A stretch of DNA of 64,000 nt from Tricholoma matsutake (GCA_026075535.2 AP026544.2:2790001-2854000), one strand, 5' to 3'; counted from the first letter of the stretch, positions 1 to 10,957 are shown. Translations and numbers: made by a program. Notes: generated from the sequence alone by a model not told the origin.

Positions 1-760
1 GGTAGTGATGGCAGTCAGTGGTGGTTTGTTGTCATTGTCCCTAGCCTCCCCATCATCATCATCAGGTCCTCTCATCTTCTGGTCCTCATTGTTGTCTGTC
101 CCTTGTCCTCTTCATTGTCATTGTCAGTAGTACCTAAAAAGTTTGTTAGTTAACAAAAAATGAAATGAGAACAAAAAAGATTACCTATGGCACCAAGAGA
201 CATTGTTGACATCTCTTGGGCCTTTTTCCCCAGGTTTTGCTCATCATTCCCACTGTCCCATCTCACCCGCTCCCCATTTCTACCCCATGAGCAGTGCTGG
301 GGTGCTGGGCTCCCAGGTTCTCCTTCATTGTTGTTATCCCCCTTCCTGGCATGGTGGTGATTCCCTCCTCTCCCTGCCTCCTCCCTGCCTCCCATTGTTG
401 TTGTTGTCTCATCCTCATCCTCATCCCTGTTGTCTTGTTGTCATCTGGTTTGTTGTCCTTTCATTGGCTCTCATCTCCCATTGGCCCCATTGTTCCCATT
501 GTTCCTCACCCCCATTGTCTCGTTGTCGTCTGGTTCATTGTTGTCCTTTCATTGTTGTTTGTTCCCTCTTGTCTCCCATTGGCCCCATTGTTCCCATCCT
601 GTTGCTCCTGTTTCCACCCCATGAGCAGTTGCTTGCAGCAGTGAAATGGGGTGCTGCTGTGGTGGTGGTGATGGCGGTCTGTCATTGTCGTCTGGTCCTT
701 GTCCTGGACCTGGTTGACCTGATGGTCTCTCTCCATGTGGTGCTAGGTTCATAGTTTATC
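1..760. repeat. Hairpin-rich non-coding repeat, interior of a TIR-type element
   Basis: The region is rich in tgg/ccc/ttg words and has no credible gene; long open frames here are compositional. It holds one hairpin-intron cassette (134-222, minus) and two copies of the 'CCCCATGAGCAGT' motif (near 285-297 and 618-640) that also mark elements A1, B and C. By comparison with 16600-17625 it looks like the interior of another such element whose left end lies outside the window. No terminal repeat could be placed. Confidence 0.55.
134..222 (-). other. Hairpin-intron cassette 1
   Basis: On the minus strand a stem CCAAGAGA/TCTCTTGG (189-222, extended by GGC/GCC with one bulged A) is followed by an intron-like segment 184-134. 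Its donor reads GTAATC, a TTAACTAAC branch-like site lies near 144-153, and the acceptor is TTTTTAG before GTAC. The same architecture recurs 14 more times in this window. Confidence 0.6.
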
Positions 761-2040
761 TGGGTGTGGGTAGAGTTAGTGTTGATGGAGATGGGTGTAG
801 GGGATGCACCTGGTGGGTATCCCACTCCTCAGGTCTCCCGATGCCTCTCTGCAGCCTCCTAAGTGCAAATGAAAGTGGTGTTGTTGAGGTGTAATTGGGG
901 TCATAGTTTTCATTATCTGAGAATGTTAGCAGGTTAAAAAGAGAAGAAAAATACTTAGTTGCATTGTTTTGAAAGGCCCCTTGGTCAGTTGGCAGTTGTT
1001 GACATGAGATTTCATGTGTGATGTGGTGCTCTGGTGTTGCCATTCAGGCATGGAGTCATCCCAAGTATCAGTTTCCTAAGAAAAGGAGAAAGAAATTATG
1101 TACCTACTAGGGCATTATTGAGTGGTGATAACTTGAACAACATCGATTGAGTATGATCACAGTTGTTAGTTGTGTTCCCAGTCTCAACAGTTCACTTCAT
1201 GACTGTTGTACAATTAATGAAAGGTTGATATATATAAATTAAGTAAAACTATGATATGTTACTGGCTAGCTGGGCCCTTTGGCAATACCCATGAAAACCT
1301 GTGACACCATGTGCATGGGTGCAGTATAACACAGGTTCAATATTTCAGGCACTGTACCTGCACCTGTATAACCTGTGACCTCAACACCGCAGGTTTACCC
1401 ACACTCATGCTATACCCTAGGATTCCCATGGCCTCAGCATCATCTTTGTTGTCCCTTTATCATTGTGAGTAGTTATCAGTAGTTGTAAACAGGGATAGAT
1501 CATTCATACCTGATAGGTATCCCAATAAATGGGCCCAAACACCCTGCTGAGATATTTATCACATGAAATCCCCTTGGATAACTTTGTTCATGTTGTTTTG
1601 ACCTTCTACTTATTGGTTGTGACTGTAATGAGTGATTTCCATGCAAGGAGTTCTCCATAGATGCCCTCAAGCCTCCCCCAACCTGCATGTCAAACATTTT
1701 TTAAGGGCCTCAAGCTGACCCCCCTCCCACATGATGTCATGGATTTGTGTTCTGCCACCCCCTTGGTTCCTGAGATATTCACCAGTAGCCAACAGTGTCT
1801 TGCAAAACAACCATCTACTAGAACCAAGACTGTATGCAAACTGTGGTCTGGGTTAGAAGACCATTTTGCAAATATTGTTCTTATTAGATGTACTGTTTGC
1901 AAATTATCATTCTTACTAGAGACCCTGCTTTGCAAACTACCTTGCTGTCATAAACCTGACAGTTTACAATGTCTAAATATAGGTTCTATACCATCCACCA
2001 TGACACTCAACAGCCAAGTGTTTCCCCCTTGGAATCAATT
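761..2040. other. Unassigned repeat-derived DNA
   Basis: No gene is supported. Around 1291-1345 a stem AACCTGTG/CACAGGTT is visible, and a related AACCTG/CAGGTT pair at 1367-1392; these resemble the AAACCC hairpins of element E. The open frame at 1661-2281 plus has no recognisable domain and overlaps the next palindrome. Confidence 0.4.
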
Positions 2041-2436
2041 TACTATCATTGACCCAGTAGTGCAAGAAGACCCAGTGCAAGATTTGACATTTAAGCAGCT
2101 CAGCTTCAACTTCTCCCTTCATGAAAATTTCTACATATGGGTGTTATATCTAATATACATATTCCAAACCCAGGGGTCTGTATGTCAAGTGTGTGTAGAA
2201 AGAACAAAGAAAAACCTCATTTTTGCAAGTTTGCAAACACTGCCAAATTGTAACCCATTTTTGCATCTCATTACAACTTAGCTTAGCTTCCCTCAAAAAA
2301 TCAGAAAAAATCACTAATGGAATCTTGAGATGGTATAGTATATATGACAGACTTGAAGTGGGAAAAGATTTGAGCATGTTGAAAAGTTAGACCACAAGTG
2401 CAAGATTCTTGCACTACTGGGTCAATGATAGTCTTG
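2041..2436. repeat. Imperfect foldback palindrome
   Basis: The left arm from 2043 contains ATCATTGACCCAGTAGTGCA; its reverse complement lies near 2410-2436. The arms diverge towards a centre near 2240. The shape suggests a MITE or foldback element. No target duplication was found. Confidence 0.6.
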
Positions 2437-2570
2437 TCCCCATCTGTTGTGGTGTCAAAATACAGTGCAGAGATTGCACCACAACTTCTGTGTCTTGTAT
2501 TTTGAACCTCCGCTGATCCATCTGGACCACAGGTCCACTCGCAACCTGGACCATTGAGTTCTCCTGAGCC

Positions 2571-3190
2571 TGTTAAGGGCAAAGCCTCAACCACTCGATC
2601 TAGTCAATGTTGTTTGACGAGGTGCTTCCTCAACAAGTCATTCGGCACTAGTCTTACTTGGAGCATCCGATGTAAGAGAGATAGTGCACTCTAGCAGGCC
2701 TTCTGCACAGAGTTGTTCAGGTTCACGCACTAAGGGGCTTCCTTAGTGGTTTCGAGTAAGTTCGCAAGTTCACAAGTTAAGGCTGTTAATTGCCTAGATC
2801 TAAACTAAGGACATCCCTACTACAAGTTGCAGTACTTATACTAGAAGGGAGGTCCTTATCATCCAATTGGAAAGGTAGATGCATATCAAGTAATAATAGA
2901 AACAATAGGCCTCATGCCTTGCATGAGGTGTCTGATGTCACGGACCTCATGTCAAGAAGCTGTCATATCACAGCATGTGTGGGAGTGGGTTTGGGTGCAT
3001 GGAGTCACCATGCATCAAGGGTGCCTTCCACAGGAAGGGGATCGAATGCATGCAGTCGGCATGCGTTGTGCGTGTGTCTGGTGTCAAGGACATGCCCTAG
3101 GCATGAATCATGGAGTGCCTCCTGTCTGGAGGGGATCGTCGGGTTGGTCGGGTTGGTCGGGTTCCATGAGTTACAAGGAAAATTGTAACA
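2571..3190 (-). repeat. 3' LTR of element 1
   Basis: 620 bp, TG...CA ends. It matches 9869-10629 except that the latter has about 140 bp more inside. It contains the CATGCCTTGCATGAGG type palindrome and a TATA-like site matching the other LTR. Confidence 0.92.
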
Positions 3191-3207
3191 TTACCCCCCC
3201 GCTATGG
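3191..3207 (-). other. Polypurine tract of element 1
   Basis: The minus strand reads ATAGCGGGGGGGTAA immediately before the 3' LTR. The same tract precedes the LTR at 28570, which ties the two elements to one lineage. This is the usual site for plus-strand DNA priming. Confidence 0.8.
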
Positions 3208-3479
3208 TCGAAAGTTCCACACTTCGACCTAAATCTTTGTCTCTCCTTTGTGGTCTGATCGGGCGTGGTCTGGTTATGTGGGTAGGTTGGGGTCAAGGGG
3301 TATGATGGAGGAATCGTTCATGTCCAAGCTTGGACCATGATCGGGTTCTTTTCGTTTTATACTGCCTTTAGCAGTGGTGTCAAAGACTCAGTGGTGTCAT
3401 CGGAAGGGGGAGGGGTGTGTAGGGTTTGCGCAGTATCAAGGGTAATCACTGTAGTTTTATATCTTTGCAGATGATCGCT

Positions 3480-3641
3480 AGTTTAACGTCTTTGTGGACG
3501 GTCAGTAGTTTAACGTCTTTGCGGACGGTCGGTAGTTTAACGTCTTTGCAGATGGTTGGTAGTTTAACGTCTTTGCAGACGATCGCTAGTTTAACGTCTT
3601 TGTGGACGATCAGTAGTTTAACGTCTTTGTGGATGATCAGT
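3480..3641. repeat. 27-bp tandem repeat, six copies, in the 3' untranslated part of element 1
   Basis: Six units begin AGTTTAACGTCTTTG. Each can form a small hairpin CGTC(T)TTG..GACG; changes fall mainly in the loop and the spacer. It lies between the extra ORF and the 3' LTR. It is not a CRISPR array because there are no unique spacers. Confidence 0.85.
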
Positions 3642-3647
3642 TCGCAC

Positions 3648-4127
3648 CTAGTTGTGCTCAGTGGTCTGGGGTGTCAGTGTATGGGGGTGTTGGCTGGAAT
3701 GCAGCAACATCCCCAGTTCTCCATGTCGTCCAAATAAGAGCTGCCTTGCCAGCTCGAATCCACTTTCTTTGTCGTAGTGGGTGTTCCACTGAAGGTCATT
3801 CCACAGTAGTGGGCCAATCCCCGCTAGTGGTCTCCTGCCTGGGGTCAGACCATCGCAGTCGACAACAAATTGTTTGGGGAGATAGTCTCTGCCGTCTAAC
3901 TCTTCTTCAAAGCACCACTCCTCAAATTGTGCTTTTACCCAGGTCAAATCCATTTTTGTGCTCCTTCACGCATAGAGGCAGCATGTTGGGCAAGTCGAGG
4001 ATATTCTCTTTATCCAGTCGTCTCTGTTTATCCAGAATGTGATTCCGTGTGGGCATTCCCAAGAGGGTTGCCCCAGCAGTCTGTTCGTTCTTGGTGACTG
4101 GTCAATGACTCGTCGTCCAGTTGCCAT
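3648..4127 (-). pseudogene. Extra ORF downstream of pol in element 1, function unknown
   Basis: An ATG at 4127 opens a frame of about 159 residues to the stop at 3648, broken once by TGA in GCG-TGA-AGG, a position where a CGA arginine codon is the simplest source. The predicted protein starts MATGRRVIDQSP, has several cysteines in its first half (CPHG, CPTCC) and an acidic, Trp-rich middle (EEWCFEEELDGRDY). I do not recognise a family. It follows the chromodomain by about 145 bases on the same strand and lies outside the gag-pol frame. One stop in 160 codons is similar to or fewer than the density in pol, so it may once have been coding. It could be an accessory ORF or a captured host sequence. 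Confidence 0.5.
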
Positions 4128-4272
4128 GTTCTTCTTGTATTCGTTCTTTATTGAAAGGGGGTGGGGGTGGGAGTGAACGTGAAGGGTGTCAACGTTCAGT
4201 GGGTCAATCGTTGTTTAGGGGGGTATCATGGGTGTCGTTTGGTTCAGATAGTGGGGGTTTCTTGGGTTCTTG

Positions 4273-7200
4273 TCAGAGATGGTACCTCTTCTTATATGCT
4301 GTCAGGATCTCGGGGGCATTCTTCAGGTTCAATTTGGGTTCCCATGTGTTTTCGGATGTCGGGTAGTCAACCCATTTCACGAGGTAATGGCGTGTCTTGC
4401 CGTGCTTCTTGTGTGCGATGATTGCTTCCACTTCGTATTCGTTTTCTCCTTCCACGAGGTTGGGTGGTGGAGTCAGGAAGTTCCATCCATGAGTGTCATT
4501 CTTGTGGTATCACGTGAGTAAGGCCGCATGGAATACTGGGTGGATCTTCCATCTTGGCGGCAGTTTCAGTCAATATGTCGTTCTCGACAGGGCGTCTTCA
4601 ATCAAGACGGGCCCTTCTCGTTTTGGCACCAATTTTCTCATTGGGTAGCCAATCTTCAGGTTCTTGGAGTCAAGCCATACTTGTTCTCCAACCTTAAATG
4701 GTTCGTATCGCCCTTTCATTTGGGCAGCCATAGCCTGTCTGGCTAGTTCGTGTGTGGCAAGAGCTTCCCTTCTCGCAGTGAGAAGTTCCTGGATTCTCTG
4801 TTTGGTGGCCGGCATGTTCGTCTTTTCATAAGGGGTGGGGATAGCGCGTGGTTGATATCCCATCATCAAGTAAAATGGCGAATGTTTTACTGCGGAGTGC
4901 GTCTTCTGGTTGTGCGCGAATTCTGCCATTGGGAGGTAACGTTCCAAATCTTTGGGTTTGTTTGAACAGAACATGCAGAGGTAAACTTCTAGTTCTTGGT
5001 TTACTCGCTCTGTTTCTCTGTCGGTCTGGGGGTGATAGGCGGTGCTCATGGATAGCTTGATTCCGAGCAGTCATCCGAGTTCTCAGAAGAGTTTGGACAA
5101 TTGAGGGTCTCTGTCTGAGATGATTCTTCCAGGGAGTCCAAATCTGGTGTACACATGGCGCAGGTAAAGGTCTGCGGTGCCAAGTGCATCGATCATCTTT
5201 GCGCAAGGGATAAAAATTACCCCCTTCGTAAGACCATGGTCTACCATGACCATGATTGAGTCAAATCCATTTATCACAGGCAAGTCCGTGATAAAATCTG
5301 TCGTTACCAGCTCGAATGGTCTGCTGGCATTGGATGATATCGGTGTCGGCGGTGGGGTTGTCGGGTGTGTATTCACTTTCATTTGCTGGCACTTTGTGCA
5401 GCCTTCGACGTACTTTTTGATGAAGTTGGCCATTCCTGGCCACCAGTAGTCTCGTTGGATCAGTTCGATCGTCTGCCATTGTCCAGGGTGTCCTGTTGTG
5501 ATGCTATCATGGTATTTTCATATGATCGCTTGGCAGAGGGTTTCATCCTGTGGCACATAGCATCTGTCTTTGAAAAAGAGCAGGCCGTCTTCGAATTTCC
5601 AGTCCTCCAATGCAGACTTGATTGGGGGAGTTCTGTTGTTTTTCAGGGCTCATAAAGCGTCATTTATGAGGTCGTCCTTCATTATTGCTGAGACCAGGGC
5701 TCCCTGGAGCTCAGTGTCGATCGTTTTGACGAACAGTTCATCAGCGAGGATGGTCTTGTCCTCGTTATCAGTGTCTTCTTCGGCTATGTGATCTGCTCTC
5801 CTTGATAGGGCGTCAGATTGTACCATCTGTGATCCCGGTACATGTTGTAGCTTCAGGTCGAATTGTGACAGGTAGATGGCCCATCTAGCCTGTTGTCGGT
5901 TTAGTTTCTGTGGCTGACGGAAGTACATCAGGTTCTTGTGATCAGATAATACCGTCACAGGGAACGGCATCCCCTGTAGGTAGTGTCTCCATGTTTCTAG
6001 CGCTCGGATCACTCCCAATAGTTCTCAGTCGTATATCTCGTAATTTCTTTCCGCTTTGTTGAAAGAATGCAAGATGTATCTGCATGGGTGCCAGTCTCCG
6101 TTGGCATCCTGTTGTCTGAGTACTGCGCCTGTTGTGAATTTTGAGGCATCAGATTCTACCACAAATGGTTTCGTTGCGTCTGGCATCAGCAGTACTGGGG
6201 TTTGGTTGAGTTTCCTTTTTAGCACATCGAATGACTGCTGGCAGTCGTTCATCCATTCAAATTTCTGGTTCTTCTTTGTCAAGTCGTTCAGCAGTCTGGC
6301 CAGATCCACGAAGTGTCTGATGAATCATTGATAGAAGTTTCCGAATCCTAGGAAGGATCTTACATCCTTCACTGTCCTTGGCATGGGCCAGTCCTTGATC
6401 CCAGCCAGTTTCGTGTTGTCCATTGCAAGTTCATTGGGTCTGACAATCATGCCCAAGAACTCGACTTCCTGTACATTGAATTTGCACTTCTCTATTTTCA
6501 GGTAGAGATCGCATTGTCGTAGTCGTTCGAGGACCCTTTCGGTCCTTATCCAGTGTTCCTCTTCCATCTTCGAGAAGATCAGGATGTCGTCCATATAGAT
6601 GATGAGCCATCCTTCATCTAGCATATCTTGGAAGAGATCGTTCATCATGGCCTGGAATGTTGCTGGTGAGTTGCACAGCCCAAAGAACATCACCATTGGC
6701 TCGAATAGCCCTCAGTTAGTCTTGAATGCTGCCTTCCACTCGTCTCCTTTCTTTATCCATATGTTATGATATCCCCATCGAATATCAAGTTTCGTGAAAA
6801 ATCTTGCTCCCTTCAGCTTGTCCAAGAGGTCTCCAATCAGTGGCAGGGGGTAGTTGTTCTGGATCGTTCCTTCATTCAGATAGCGATAGTCTTGGCAAGG
6901 TCGTAGAGCGTCGGAGTCCTTCTTCGACACGAAGAAGAATGGGGATGCCATGGGTGATTTTGACGGTCGGATGTATCCTTTCTCCAGGTTTTCATCTAGA
7001 AACTTGTTGAGTTTCTCTTGTTCTTTTGGTGTCAATGGGTAGACTTTGCAATCCTTTGGTACAAAGCCTTCCTTCAGGTCAATCATGTGATCCCACAGTC
7101 TTGATTCCGGGAATCGTTCTGATGTGGCTTTCTCGAATACCTGTCTGTACTTCTGGTATTCAGGTGGCAGTAAATCGTCCAGGGTCCGTTGGCTAGTCTC

Positions 7201-8640
7201 CTTTCCCTCCTCTTGCTTGTGCGCTAGTTGTTGGGATATGGATGTCTTTGCTCTGATCCATATATCCGAGTTGAGTAGGTACCGTGGGGAGCCCTTGCCT
7301 TTCGTGAGCCTGCTGATCGTGTTCATTTTTTGGATGTATCTGTGTGTCGGCTCTTGATGTTCCTCTGTCAGGGGCAGTTCTATGTCTGGTCCGAATAGGC
7401 CAATGACCAGTTTGCCTCGCACGTATGCGATCAACACTGAGTCATCCTCGATTGTGTCTCGTTTGGGGGTCTGGTTCATCATCCATATGTCCATGCCTGC
7501 GTCTGCCAGTAGTTCTTCATCGGGTACCTCTTCGACCTTTACCTGAGGGGGGGTCTCCCTGGGCATAGGTATTTCAGCATTGATGGTACCATGATCTGGA
7601 GTCCTATGATCATGGGTCGGGGTAGTCTGTTGTCGAGGGTAGTTTATCCTGTTTTGTAGTGTCATTTTCACATTCCTTTTGCCGGTGCTTCCCTCCCCTG
7701 TGGAGGTTAGCAATTCCTTCATCCTTTGCACAATTCATTGTGCCCTGTCGCATTCTTTGTTTTTGCCCTTTTCCAGTTGTTTCTTCTTCTGGTTTTCTCG
7801 GGTCTTGGCGACAGCACGTCATGCTGCTTCAAGGCCTCTGGCTTGTTTAGGGGTGTTGCTGCTCCTGGTCTTTGTGACAGCTATCTGGACAGAATTTAGT
7901 TCTTTTGCTTTCCTCTCTGAAAGCCTTTCTCTTGTTTTTGCCATGGCCAATCGGGCTCGGGCAAGGCTCCTCTCTTTTTCTTCAGCGAGCCTTTCTCTTG
8001 TCTTTGCCACAGCTAGTTGTGCTCGGGCAAGGTTTCTCTCCTTCTCTTTGGAGAGTCTTTTTCTTGTTTTGGCCACAATGTGTTGAATTCGTGCCATTCT
8101 GTCATTTGGCGCCTCCCCTTTGGCGTCTACCCTAGGAAGGTTTAGGGTGTTTGGGAGGGCCCATTCGGCTCTTCTTGTCTTTTCCAGGATCTGCTGGAGT
8201 TGAGCCTGTCATTCTTCATCTCGGAACTCAAAGGTTCCCTTCTTCCAATCGATGATCGGGTTTATCTCTCACAGCCATGGCAGGCCCAGGATTACTGATT
8301 CTTTGCCTAGTCTGGCGACTAGGTATTCTATCGGGTAGCTCCTTCTGTTGATGTGGAGTCTTCCTTTCATGCATCTGGTGATCATTCCCTGCTTGTTCAG
8401 GGTCCCATCTACGTTCATGGCCCGGATGGTGTGGCCTAAGGGATATGTTCTGATCCCTTCTTGTTTGATGAAGTTTGAGTCGATAAAGACTCCTCCTGCT
8501 CCAGAGTCGAGGAGCATGTTCGTTGCGACGTCTTTCCTGTTGTCTGACTCAGCTACCCGAATAGACAGGCGCATAGATTGTCTATTCATGGTAGCTAAGA
8601 GTACAGACCCTAGGGAGACTACAGCGGTGACTGGCATCAT
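4273..8640 (-). pseudogene. pol: pol of element 1: protease, RT, RNase H, integrase, chromodomain
   Basis: One reading frame runs the whole length, interrupted only by about 13 TGA codons and no frameshift. In order: aspartic protease with LLDSGAGG (near 8500-8508); a lysine/arginine-rich stretch of five 22-residue repeats (7730-8097); RT with YMDDILIFS (near 6590); RNase H with ESDAS and DALSRR; integrase with an HHCC-type zinc site ending CTKC, then D, D (SDRDP) and E (TERVNQELE); and a chromodomain near 4290-4455 (EYEVEAIIAHKKHGKTRHYL). Arginine fits the family pattern at most TGA sites. Pol lies in the -1 frame relative to gag. Each chromodomain element in this window may use such a domain for targeting to methylated chromatin, as known for chromoviruses. 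No start codon is needed if the protein is made by frameshifting. Confidence 0.9.
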
Positions 8641-8654
8641 ATCAGGCTGCTGTT

Positions 8655-9845
8655 CTAAAAACCCGATTCCTCCATGAGGTTGAGGGTTCGTTCCTTTTCT
8701 TCTTCGTCTAGTTCATCCAGCATTGTGCGGATCTTCTGGTAGGTGTCCACCCCAGTCTTCTTCTGGGTGAAGCGGTTTCAGTAGGGAGGAGGCGCTGACC
8801 CTGTCTGAGTGGGGTTCTTTCCATCCCTGTGGTTGGATGATCTGTGTCCTGGTTGGTGGCAGATGAAACACAATCCCTTTCGGAGGTGTTCCATGTGTTC
8901 TTGGTTTGTCAGTCGGTTGATATCGAGAGAGGGCTGTCCTTTCTTCATCATTTCTTTTGTCATCTGGTTTTGCCTGGTCTTCCCCAGGATTGCCATGGCC
9001 CGTTTCCATTGGCCTTCGTATTTCAAAGCTGCCTTTATCCAGCCTTTGAGCGTGTTGGGCACTGTCTCCATTGTGTGTACCCTCTTCAGTAATTCGGGAT
9101 GCAGTCCATCCATGAAGTACTCGATCATGGCTGCATCTTCTGTGATTCCCGTCCTGTCTTTCAGGATGTGGAAGTTCGCCACATATTCTTTGAGGTTCTC
9201 TGAACCTTGTTTGAGATTCTTAATCTCTGTCTTTGCCATTCCGGCATCGTCGATCGGTGAGAAGGCCTCTAGGACCTTCTGTCAGAAGTCTGCATATTCA
9301 CCGAGTCCCTCAGACTGGTGTTGGTTGACGAATGCCTGCACCCAGGCAGCTGCTGTCCCTCCATTCATGAAGGACAGCGTGAAGATGATCTTCTTGTCGT
9401 TTGTGTCATAGACCTGATCATTGATTTGCAAGTACAGGTCTATCTCCTGCAGGAAATTGGCGGTCTTGGTCTGCTCTCCTGAGAAGTCTGTGGGTGATCG
9501 GATTCGAATGTCTTTCACGGACATCGTTGGTGCGGTTGCGGGTTTGGACATCTTGTTATAGAGGTCATTGGTTTCGTCTGTTAAGAAGTGGGTGGATGTT
9601 TTGGATGGGGGTGCGTGTGGTTGTTCAAAGTCTTCGTCGATGAGGAAATCTCCTCGTTGTCTGTCAGTTGATCCATAGAACCAACGCTGTGCTGGGGTCA
9701 AGTAACGGACTAGTCTTCCATTGTATCGGTACCAAGATGAACCTGGCTGTGGTTCTGCTTCTCTTGGTGGTTGGTCTGGGGTTTGTCTAGACCCGGGTCG
9801 CTGTGGTGTGTATTGAGACGTATTGCCTACACCTAGGTAGGTGGG
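8655..9845 (-). pseudogene. gag: gag of element 1
   Basis: The frame is open from 9845 down to the TAG at 8655, apart from TGA codons near 9281 and 8777. It encodes a capsid-like region (LQINDQVYDTNDKKIIF, then LKDRTGITEDAAMIEYFM) and a zinc-knuckle-like motif CFICHQPGHRSSNH in which the final cysteine is replaced by histidine. The true start is unclear; the first in-frame ATG that looks usable is near 9549, but similar-looking coding extends upstream. Structural protein of the retrotransposon particle. Confidence 0.8.
8658..8664 (-). other. Slippery heptamer for -1 gag-pol frameshift
   Basis: The end of gag reads TCG GGT TTT TAG. G-GGT-TTT fits the X-XXY-YYZ rule, sits right against the gag stop, and a -1 slip gives GGG TTT TTA GAA, exactly the frame in which pol is open. 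The frame relation is seen in the sequence; use as a frameshift site is inference from known retroelement biology. Confidence 0.65.
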
Positions 9846-9853
9846 CTAGCAGA

Positions 9854-9865
9854 TAGTTTAGATCT
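9854..9865 (-). promoter_or_regulatory. Self-complementary primer binding site of element 1
   Basis: Three bases downstream of the 5' LTR the minus strand reads AGATCTAAACTA. There is no TGG start that would fit a tRNA 3' end. Its 12-nt perfect complement TAGTTTAGATCT lies in the LTR at 10092-10103, about 30 bases after a TATA-like box, where transcription should start. This matches the self-priming scheme known for Tf1/sushi elements. Confidence 0.7.
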
Positions 9866-9868
9866 TAT

Positions 9869-10629
9869 GTTAAGGGTGAAGCCTCAACCACTCGATCTAG
9901 TCAATGTAATTTGACGAGGTGCTTCCTCGACAAGTCATTCGGCACTAGTCTTACTCGGAGCGTCTGATGTAAGAGAGATAATGCACTCTAGCAGGCCTTC
10001 TGCATAGAGTTGTTCAGGTTCACACACTAAGGGGCTTCCTTAGTGGTTTTGAGTAAGTTCGCGAGTTCACAAGTTAAGGCTGTTAATTGCCTAGATCTAA
10101 ACTAAGGACATCCCTACTACAAGTTGCAGTACTTATACTAGAAGGGAGGTCCTTATCATCCAATTGGAAAGGTAGATGCATATCAAGTAATAATAGAAAC
10201 AATAGGCCTCATGCAAGGCATGAGGCATCCGATGTCGCGGAGTGCCGCGGTGCAGCATATTATATAAGCCTCATGCCTAGCATGAGGTGTCCGATGTCAC
10301 GGATCCGATGTCAAGGATCTGATGTCAAGGACATGCTGTGGCGCAGCATATCGATCATGAGAGTCCGACATCACGGACCTCATGTCAAGAAGCTGTCGTA
10401 TCACAGCATGTGTGGGAGTGGGTTCGGGTGCATGGAGTCACCATGCATCAAGGGTGCCTTCCACAGGAAGGGGATCGAATGCATGCAGTCGGCATGCGTT
10501 GTGCGTGTGTCTGTGTCTGGTGTCAAGGACATGCCCTAGGCATGAATCATGGAGTGCCTCCTGTCTGGAGGGGATCGTCGGGTCGGTCAGGTCAGTCGGG
10601 TTCCATGAGTTACAAGGAAAATTGTAACA
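9869..10629 (-). repeat. 5' LTR of element 1
   Basis: 761 bp with TG...CA ends. It carries about 140 bp more than the other LTR, made of extra copies of CATGAGG/GATGTC(A/G)CGGA words, including GGCATGAGGC palindromes. The length difference implies slippage or recombination after insertion, or between reverse-transcription cycles. Confidence 0.92.
10092..10140 (-). promoter_or_regulatory. LTR promoter and predicted RNA 5' end of element 1
   Basis: The minus strand has TAGTATAAGT (10131-10140) about 30 bases before TAGTTTAGATCT (10092-10103). The spacing fits a TATA box and start site. The predicted first bases are those complementary to the PBS. Confidence 0.55.
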
Positions 10630-10957
10630 GAGCCTGCAAAGTGAACTCAACAACTGCTGATTCAGCCAGTGGTCTGTGCACTATCATTATGTATCAGTCT
10701 CTTGTTCATATACTCCCACTCACTAGTCCATTGTTCAGAGTTTTCTTCATGAGGAATTTCCTGTGAGTGAGATCTGGGGGATTTGACTCCACCACTAGAT
10801 CAAAACTCAAGGGCAGGAAGGGTTGGGTAGTTGCAGAAAACAGACTAGTGAGTGGGGTATATGAACAAGAGACTGAGACATAATGATAGCACAGACTGAC
10901 ACTACACCCACTCACTGAGTCAGCAGTTGTTGAGTTCACTTTACAGGCTCAGGAGAA
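10630..10957. repeat. Foldback element split by element 1
   Basis: The right arm (10843-10957) is the inverted copy of 10635-10735 joined to 2552-2570: both read GAGTTCTCCTGAGCCTG then (C/T)AAAGTGAACTCAACAACTG. The 5-bp GAGCC here is the duplication made by element 1. The loop (10736-10842) carries a 45-bp segment, GAGGAATTTCCTGTGAGTGA onward, that is almost identical to part of the terminal repeat of the DIRS-like remnant next door. Confidence 0.75.

Larger units (their letters stand above)
2571..10629 (-). mobile_element. Ty3-type chromovirus, full length but mutated (element 1)
   Basis: Two LTRs (2571-3190 and 9869-10629) begin TGTTA and end TAACA and are flanked by a perfect 5-bp target duplication GAGCC (2566-2570 and 10630-10634). 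On the minus strand the order is 5' LTR, PBS, gag, a -1 shift site, protease, RT, RNase H, integrase, chromodomain, an extra ORF, a tandem repeat, a G-rich polypurine tract and the 3' LTR. The chromodomain and the self-complementary primer site place it near the Tf1/sushi chromoviruses. It was inserted into the foldback repeat whose remaining parts lie at 2552-2570 and 10635-10957. The genes carry many TGA codons, so it is dead as it stands. Confidence 0.93.

Noticed and set aside
203..754. 183-codon plus-strand frame at the window start
   Set aside because: Low-complexity Leu/Val/His/Pro sequence overlapping a hairpin-intron cassette on the other strand; no start context or domain.
1661..2281. 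206-codon plus-strand frame
   Set aside because: Overlaps a foldback palindrome and has no recognisable domain.
3480..3641. CRISPR-like array
   Set aside because: Units are contiguous with no unique spacers, inside a eukaryotic retrotransposon.
4273..8640. TGA reassigned to arginine in this genome
   Set aside because: Other frames use TGA as ordinary stop, intact ORFs contain normal arginine codons, and CpG decay explains the pattern more simply.
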